This document shows, in pieces, positions 1-4,849 of a DNA stretch of 13,061 nt; position 1 is the first letter of the stretch, and every line of letters begins with the position of its first letter. The stretch spans positions 1 through 13,061 of the forward strand of contig AUXH01000542.1 in the NCBI GenBank assembly GCA_000482145.1. Direction: 5' to 3'. The DNA comes from Strigomonas culicis. Lineage: Eukaryota > Euglenozoa > Kinetoplastea > Trypanosomatida > Trypanosomatidae. The position numbers and the translations under genes are program-made. The notes under the pieces are model-generated. The model did not search any database. It was not told the origin of the DNA and worked only from the letters and a program-made list of their open reading frames with translations.

Positions 1-2
1 CG

Positions 3-596
3 TGGGCGCCGCCGCCGCCGCGCCGCCGCGCGCCGGGCGACGGCAGCGGCGGCCGCGTGAGCGATGACGTGGCGCTGTACCCCTGCCACGCGCTCCAAGG
101 GCTTGAGACGCCGCCGCACAGCCGCGGCAGCTCTGCGCTGCCGGCCGGCGTCATCTGCGCGACGCCGCCGCAGCGCGGCCGGCGCGGCGGCAGCGGTCCG
201 CCGGTGCCACCGCTCTCGCTCGACGACGCGGCGTCAAGCGCGCCGCTGCCGTCCTCCGTGGGGTTGGACACGACCCCACCGACGCGCAGCAGCGCACGGC
301 TCGGCGCCGGCTTTCTGGACGCCACCGCGTGCAGCTACCTCAAACCGCTCGGTGGCACGGGCAACAGCCTGGACTCGCCGCGACAGAACGCGGTGCAGCA
401 CGTCGCGGACGAGCTTGCTAACCACGTGGTGGGCGATCGTCTCGGCGCGGACAACGTCACCGCTGTGATTGTGCTCTTTGAGTCGCCGGACGTGACGCAC
501 GCGCAGCGGTGGGGGCCGCTGCGGAGCAGCCACACCAATGCCACCCATGACACACACAAGCCGCTGTCGTTTGCAAGTTCGATCGCGTCACTCTAA
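3..596 (+). CDS. Protein phosphatase 2C-like protein, C-terminal part (5' end outside window)
   Basis: The frame is already open at the left edge, so the start lies upstream; the GTG at 57 is not a real start. Only the last strand of a PP2C (PPM) Ser/Thr phosphatase fold is visible. A helix-like stretch (RQNAVQHVADELANHVV, about 366-416) leads into ADNVTAVIVLFE (447-482). This matches the family's closing DN-[VM]-[ST] motif, where the Asp (codon 450-452) binds the catalytic Mg/Mn in known PP2Cs. About 120 residues before it are rich in Pro, Ala, Arg and Ser and look disordered, apparently an insertion within the phosphatase domain. A tail of about 37 residues follows. PP2Cs remove phosphate from Ser/Thr residues using two metal ions. 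The earlier metal-binding motifs (such as DGHGG) lie outside the window, so family assignment rests on one motif plus its predicted secondary structure. Confidence 0.6.
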   Translation, partial: WAPPPPRRRAPGDGSGGRVSDDVALYPCHALQGLETPPHSRGSSALPAGVICATPPQRGRRGGSGPPVPPLSLDDAASSAPLPSSVGLDTTPPTRSSARLGAGFLDATACSYLKPLGGTGNSLDSPRQNAVQHVADELANHVVGDRLGADNVTAVIVLFESPDVTHAQRWGPLRSSHTNATHDTHKPLSFASSIASL

Positions 597-915
597 GCTG
601 AGAAAGGGCACTTACGGGACACACCGGGTGTGGTCCTCTCTCCGCTTCCTTCCCTTCAAAAAGACAAAAGAAAACAGAAAAAGCAGGGAGCAGCAATTTT
701 TTTAGAGGTCTTTACTTGCATATCCAGGAGACGATGGTGCTTTTTCATGAGCATATAGAAGTTTTTCTCCTCCCTCTTTCTCTCTCTTTGTTCCATCTCT
801 CTTTTTATTCATCGTCAGCTCCTGATATTACTTAAATTTGTATATAACACACACACGCACATATAAAAATGAACAAATAATGGAGAAGTGGGATGTACGT
901 GCAGCGCACAGAGGA

Positions 916-938
916 CGGTTATGAAGGATTTCATACCG
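916..938 (+). other. Short stem-loop in PP2C 3' region
   Basis: The left arm CGGT(T)ATGAA and right arm TTCATACCG form a 9 bp stem with one bulged T and a GGAT loop (926-929). A smaller hairpin GTGC-AGC-GCAC lies just upstream at 899-909. Both sit in a patch richer in G/C than the flanking sequence. Role unknown; chance is possible in a long spacer. Confidence 0.35.
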
Positions 939-1133
939 ATTATAGAGTTTTTTTTTTGCTTGTTGTTCCTCTTCGTCTCTCTTTCTGTCTCTCTTTATCG
1001 TTGAATTATTTTTGCTCTTCGGTTTATCATCGTCGAGAATGAAGAAAGATGCGAAAATATACCTATCAATCATACCGCTCCGGAAACCCCTTATAAATTC
1101 ATTGTAATTTCGTATATAACTGTATGTACTTGT

Positions 1134-1229
1134 GTGATGGTGCACAAGTGGACGGCCTTGATACGAGGCCGAAACTCTGGTCATGGAGCATCGTGATGTT
1201 GACTGAAATAATTCTTCACCAACTGTGCA
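1134..1229 (+). other. Folded GC-richer patch with C/D-box-like motifs (possible small RNA)
   Basis: By hand count the first 60 bases from 1141 are about 53% G/C, well above the flanks. A hairpin GGCCTT-GATAC-GAGGCC (1154-1170, closed by a T:G wobble) lies inside a longer pairing of TGCACA (1141-1146) with TGTGCA (1224-1229). GTGATGG (1134-1140) resembles a C box (RUGAUGA) and CTGA (1203-1206) is a D box. They bound about 73 bases, a normal size for a trypanosomatid C/D snoRNA. CTGG (1177-1180) and GTGATGT (1193-1199) could be D' and C'. No terminal stem is evident, C' and D are only 3 bases apart, and I could not name a guide target. Confidence 0.2.
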
Positions 1230-1370
1230 TTTTTGCATTCTTGGTTCGCAAAAACAAACAAAAAATACCATTTTACTTCTTTTGAGTCCTTTTATAAAGT
1301 ACTTTATTTTCTTGTTTATTATTAATTCTCAATGGTACCCCCCCCACACACACACATTCACACACACACA

Positions 1371-1470
1371 CACACAGACACACACAGACACACACAGACA
1401 CACACAGACACACACAGACACACACAGACACACACAGACACACACAGACACACACAGACACACACAGACA
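1371..1470 (+). repeat. Decamer minisatellite, 10 perfect copies of CACACAGACA
   Basis: Ten identical 10-base units run without interruption, with a partial unit after and a simple (CA)n stretch before (from about 1346). The whole CA-rich block covers about 1345-1492. The strand is purine/pyrimidine alternating for most of its length. It lies in the spacer, probably in the PP2C 3' UTR. Frames through it encode only His/Thr/Gln/Asp or Cys/Val repeats and are not genes. Confidence 0.97.
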
Positions 1471-1916
1471 CACATTTACACGCAAACACACATGTATGTA
1501 TATGCTTCAACTCATCTGAGTGTATATGCAGAGAAAAATAAGCGAACGCTATTTTTGTTTTTATGTAAATGTATTTAAGTTGTGTCTGTTTTTTTTTTCC
1601 TTTTTTCTCTGCGCCACTAAAATTGCAGGTTTTCTTTTCATTGATCAACTTTTCAAAGTAAAAGAAATACACTTTTATTTTCATCTTTGGAATTTGTCTG
1701 CGTTTTGGCTTCTCTGTGGTTATGTTTGTATCGTTCCCTTTTCTTGCAATTCATCTTGCGTTTTTTTTTGCCTTCCTTCCTTTTCATTCATTGCAGCTCG
1801 CCTTCTTTTCTCTTCCTCCTCGTTCTCTTTTTTTGTTTCTCTATTCTTGCTGTTGTCTAGTAAAACGCTCCCTAGTACGTTGTATAGTGGATCATTCTTT
1901 CTATACGAACACTTCA

Positions 1917-1948
1917 TCACCTTCTTCTTTGAGATACTTCCCTTTTAG
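1917..1948 (+). promoter_or_regulatory. Probable trans-splice acceptor for the PTH2 gene
   Basis: A pyrimidine-rich run (CACCTTCTTCTTT, then ACTTCCCTTTTAG) ends with AG at 1947-1948. That leaves a 20-base 5' UTR before ATG 1969. The exact AG is uncertain because an AG at 1932-1933 is also possible. Confidence 0.5.
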
Positions 1949-1968
1949 CTTCCTTTTTTTTTGTTTAA

Positions 1969-2502
1969 ATGATTGAGATCACCTCCTCGTTTCTTACAGT
2001 TTTCTTTAGTTTCTTGTTGGGAGCTGCTATTGCGCTACTTTGCGCGCGGAGGATGAATTTCTTGAACAAAAATGCGGCTGTGATAAAAAAAATAGCCAAG
2101 GTGGTGGTGGGCGACGACATGAAGATGGTTCTGGTCGTCCGCAAGGACCTGAAGATGGGCGCCGGCAAGGTCGCCGCGCAGGCCGCCCACGCGGCGGTCG
2201 GCGTCGTGGAACGGGTGATGGAGTACGAAGGCGAGTGCCTGCCGGACGGCAGTGAACACCCGTGGTGGGCGTGGTACAGCGCATGGAGCGAGGAGGGCTG
2301 CCAGAAGGTGGCGCTGCAGTGCCCGGACGAGGAGGCCCTCATGGCGCTGCAGCGCGCGGCGAAGGAGAAGCAGCTGCCCTACTACCTCGTCCGCGACGCG
2401 GGCCGCACGCAGATCGCGGCGGGGAGTAAGACGGTGCTCGCCATCGGGCCCGCGCCGAAGCCGAACGTGGACGAACTGACGGGACAGCTGAAGTTGCTCT
2501 AA
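1969..2502 (+). CDS. PTH2: Peptidyl-tRNA hydrolase, PTH2 family, membrane-anchored
   Basis: A 177-residue protein. PTH2 enzymes (EC 3.1.1.29) cut the ester bond of peptidyl-tRNAs dropped from ribosomes and recycle the tRNA. The family signature is clear. MKMVLVVRKDLKMGAGKVAAQ (from residue 51) carries the conserved DLxMxxGKxAAQxxHA block (residues 60-75), and VRDAGRTQIAAGSKTVLAIG (141-160) is the second hallmark, followed by a VDELTGQLKLL end. Residues about 6-25 form one hydrophobic segment followed by CARR, a signal anchor as in human PTRH2, so an outer mitochondrial or other membrane site facing the cytosol is likely. Compared with the human protein as I remember it, about 12 extra residues with a Trp cluster (PWWAWYSAW, 98-106) lie between the two signature blocks. 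The ATG at 1969 is the first in this frame and keeps the anchor. Confidence 0.93.
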   Translation: MIEITSSFLTVFFSFLLGAAIALLCARRMNFLNKNAAVIKKIAKVVVGDDMKMVLVVRKDLKMGAGKVAAQAAHAAVGVVERVMEYEGECLPDGSEHPWWAWYSAWSEEGCQKVALQCPDEEALMALQRAAKEKQLPYYLVRDAGRTQIAAGSKTVLAIGPAPKPNVDELTGQLKLL

Positions 2503-2904
2503 AAAAAAAGTGTCTGATTTCTTTCTTCACGCTTTCCACCTCTTGTCTGTTTCTTTTTGTTGGTGTTGATAGCTTTTTGTAGCTTTCTAGTGTAATAAAC
2601 GTACATTTAATCTGTGGGACCTCACGAGAGCCGTCCTGTTCGCCACGCCGTTGGTTTCTAAACATATTTCAGATCTGCCGATCGCTCGGCGCCTTGTAAA
2701 GTGCTTTGCCTCTCCCACTTTTTTTTTTTGTTCTGACTATCACTTGGTACAACTGTGAACAGGTGTGCTTGTGACCATCAGTCAACACCTCACTCCTCTC
2801 TCCTTCCCTCTCTCTTTTTTTTTCCCCCGCATGCCCCAGTGATCATATATATATAGTTTTTCTACATTTCCTTCTCCACTTCTACAACTACTCGTTGCTT
2901 CGGA
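2503..2904 (+). other. Spacer between PTH2 and the MIT-like gene
   Basis: An A-run follows the PTH2 stop at once, then pyrimidine-rich sequence. A GCCGA-TCGC-TCGGC hairpin lies at 2677-2690. A nested stem lies at 2761-2790 (AGGTGT with ACACCT, and TGAC with GTCA inside), ending where the pyrimidine tract of the next gene begins. No coding frame of note. Confidence 0.6.
2791..2839 (+). promoter_or_regulatory. Trans-splice acceptor for the MIT-like gene
   Basis: A pyrimidine tract of more than 35 bases (2791-2828) is followed by GCATGCCCCAG, with AG at 2838-2839. The resulting 65-base 5' UTR (2840-2904) has no upstream ATG, and the ATG at 2831 would be removed by splicing. This supports ATG 2905 as the start. 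Confidence 0.65.
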
Positions 2905-4152
2905 ATGACTCAGAAACTCCTTCTTGCGGAGGGGCTCGATCTCCTCCACCAGTGCGAGGTGCGTGAGTATGACACGGACCGCATCAAGCAGAGCGTCAAG
3001 GGCAGCCGGTCAAGAAACGAAATCGTGAAGCTGGTGAAGAACTACGAGGCGGTGTATCACGAGTACGTGCGCGGGCTAGAGATCCTCAATCATGTGCGCC
3101 ACCAGACGATGGACGACACGACGCCGGCGAACGCGGTGTACAACAAGAACCTCGCAGCCTTCTGCACCGGCAAGATGACTGCCTACATGGACCGCTGCGA
3201 CAACATCCAGAAGAAGCTGGAGAGCATTCTGCTGCCGCTCGACCAGGTGGATCTGATCGGGAAGGAGGGCTGCACGGCGGCCGATACGCTCTTCATCCAG
3301 GACGGCACCAGCTTCCCGCTGAACCGCAAGGAGAACACCCTGGCGCGCGATTTCACCCTCGCGGACGGGACGTACATCCTGACGGTGAAGAACAAGGACG
3401 ACTACAGCCTTGCGAGCCCGTCCGTCGAGGTGACGACCGTCATGACGCCGCCGCGCGGCTCTGGCGCGGAGCCCTCGAAAGCCTACTCCCGCGTGCCCTG
3501 CCAGTGTGCCTGGCGGAAGGTCTTCGGCGTCTGCGGCAGCGCGACGCTGCAGTTCCAGGTGAGCGCGAGCGGGATGCGGGACTCGCACATCGACGTCCTG
3601 CTGCAGCGCTGGACGTCGCTGGACGACGTGGGCAGCGAGGCCCCCGTGCAGTACACGTTCAACGCGGACCTTACCTCCACGATGCCCGCCGGGCGCGGCC
3701 CCTCCGCGCCGCCGCCGGCCACCACCATCGCGGCGCCCAAGTCGCAGCCGTGGGTCGCCCAGCTGCCGGCGCTGCCCGACGACGAGCTGGCGACGCTCGC
3801 GAACTACAACGTGCCGAAGGATTCGATTCCCAAGAACGCAGGCAACCGCCCCCCCGGCGGCGCCGGCGGCGGTGTGGCAGTCGCGGCGGCCGCGGCCGCG
3901 GACCCGTGGGCGACGCTGGAGAGCCTGAACGTGCCCAACACGCACCGGCAGCGCGCGGACAGCGGCCTGCACGTGGTGGACCCGATCGAGGTGAACCCGG
4001 CCGGCTTCACCTGCGCCCAGCGGCTCGACCGTCTCGGCGCGATGCTGGACGCGTGGCCGGCCGGTGGGTGCGCGGCGACGCACCTGCCGATGGACAAACA
4101 GCGGGTGGTGCAGGGAGTGTACGCCCTGCCGTACCCGAGCGAGCTGAGCTAA
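2905..4152 (+). CDS. Uncharacterised protein with N-terminal MIT-like helical region
   Basis: A 415-residue protein that I do not recognise by name. Residues 37-108 form two strongly amphipathic helices. The pattern NYEAVYHEYVRGLEIL (46-61), then NK...KMTAYMDRCDNIQKKLESI (80-108), resembles helices 2 and 3 of a MIT domain, the three-helix bundle that binds ESCRT-III tails in VPS4-type proteins. Residues 3-30 could supply helix 1. Residues about 125-257 are rich in predicted beta strand (for example GTYILTVKN and ATLQFQVSA) and may be one globular domain. From about 258 the chain is rich in Pro, Ala and Gly and likely disordered, but it holds two copies of ATLxxxNVP (296-304 and 336-344) and a more ordered C-terminal stretch (352-415). 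There is no signal peptide, membrane span or C-terminal PTS1. A role in membrane traffic would be inference from the MIT resemblance alone. Confidence 0.85.
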   Translation: MTQKLLLAEGLDLLHQCEVREYDTDRIKQSVKGSRSRNEIVKLVKNYEAVYHEYVRGLEILNHVRHQTMDDTTPANAVYNKNLAAFCTGKMTAYMDRCDNIQKKLESILLPLDQVDLIGKEGCTAADTLFIQDGTSFPLNRKENTLARDFTLADGTYILTVKNKDDYSLASPSVEVTTVMTPPRGSGAEPSKAYSRVPCQCAWRKVFGVCGSATLQFQVSASGMRDSHIDVLLQRWTSLDDVGSEAPVQYTFNADLTSTMPAGRGPSAPPPATTIAAPKSQPWVAQLPALPDDELATLANYNVPKDSIPKNAGNRPPGGAGGGVAVAAAAAADPWATLESLNVPNTHRQRADSGLHVVDPIEVNPAGFTCAQRLDRLGAMLDAWPAGGCAATHLPMDKQRVVQGVYALPYPSELS

Positions 4153-4197
4153 GCACCACGGCGCACGCCATACAAGAGAAAACCCCGTGTTTACAGG

Positions 4198-4232
4198 CTT
4201 TCTCTCTTTTTTCTGTTTTCTTCTTCCTTCAG
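4198..4232 (+). promoter_or_regulatory. Strong acceptor-like pyrimidine tract without an assigned gene
   Basis: A 33-base run of C/T broken by one G ends at CAG (AG at 4231-4232), only 80 bases past the stop of the MIT-like gene and about 618 bases before the FadH start. The first ATG after it (4293) opens a frame of only 16 codons. It could be a second FadH acceptor, the acceptor of a non-coding RNA, or plain T/C-rich 3' UTR. Confidence 0.35.
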
Positions 4233-4809
4233 CAGAAGGTAAAAAAAGGAGAGAGGGAAAAAAAAAGTCCCTTTGCTTTTCCGTTTTGCAGAATGATTAT
4301 ACTCTTGGTTTCATCATTTCAATTGATTTTTTTTTTAATGTAGTAATGAGAGACGTGGTAGTTTTTATCGCTAATGAGTTTGAGTAAGCGCGTGCTTCTT
4401 TTTTCTTATTGCTTTGTTGTTCTGTCATCAGTGATGTCTACTGTTGAACACACAAAAAAAATTGCACTTTTTTTTTCTTTCCTTGAGCTCACCTCTATGC
4501 GCTCTACAATAATGATTCTTTTTGCATTCAATTTGCATCGGAAGAAAAAAACAGAGTCTCAATCATGGCTCATCGTTGTACATAATCATGAGTGGTCGTT
4601 GCGAAGCATGTTCTCTGTTCTCTGAACTCTATTTCATTTCGCTACCACGATGCACTTTTCTTCTTCTTGTTGTCTCCTGCTAATAAGTACACGTAAAGCC
4701 TATACTTACGAGCGGGTAAGAAACACCGCCTTCTTGTCCAGCCGGTTTCCCGTCCCGTCTCTCTTCACATTCTTAGTCGCTTACCCACTGCCATCGACGC
4801 GATTGCACA

Positions 4810-4845
4810 CCTTTTTTTTCCTTTTTTTCTTCTTCTCTTTTTTAG
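4810..4845 (+). promoter_or_regulatory. Trans-splice acceptor for the FadH gene
   Basis: An unbroken 34-base C/T run (4810-4843) ends in AG (4844-4845), a textbook trypanosomatid acceptor. The ATG follows at 4850, so the 5' UTR after the spliced leader would be only four bases (GGTG). Confidence 0.75.
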
Positions 4846-4849
4846 GGTG

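Larger units (their letters stand above)
597..1968 (+). other. Long AT-rich spacer: PP2C 3' UTR plus PTH2 5' region
   Basis: This 1.37 kb spacer is T-rich on the + strand and has no frame with coding character. Open frames exist on both strands, for example 1520-1948 (+) and 828-1271 (-), but they encode Phe/Ser/Leu-rich or Lys/Arg-rich low-complexity peptides from pyrimidine tracts. The spacer holds the decamer repeat (1371-1470), two GC-richer patches with predicted folding (about 890-938 and 1134-1229) and the pyrimidine tracts expected to drive splicing of the next gene. Confidence 0.75.
4153..4849 (+). other. Spacer between the MIT-like and FadH genes
   Basis: AT-rich, with no convincing gene. 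Short frames (for example 4374-4625, 83 codons) lack family resemblance. It contains a pyrimidine tract with AG very close to the upstream stop (4198-4232), a small AGGGA/TCCCT hairpin around an A-run (4254-4272) and the FadH splice acceptor at the far end. Confidence 0.65.

Noticed and set aside
828..1271. 147-codon minus-strand frame in the first spacer
   Set aside because: It is antisense to the transcription unit, lies in AT-rich sequence, lacks coding-type codon bias and has no recognisable domain.
1225..1578. 117-codon + frame and its minus-strand partners through the CA repeat
   Set aside because: The peptide is a direct readout of the decamer repeat (His-Thr-Gln-Thr-His pattern) with no non-repeat domain.
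4847..4849. GTG start for FadH three bases before the ATG
   Set aside because: Nuclear genes of trypanosomatids start at ATG, and one follows immediately.
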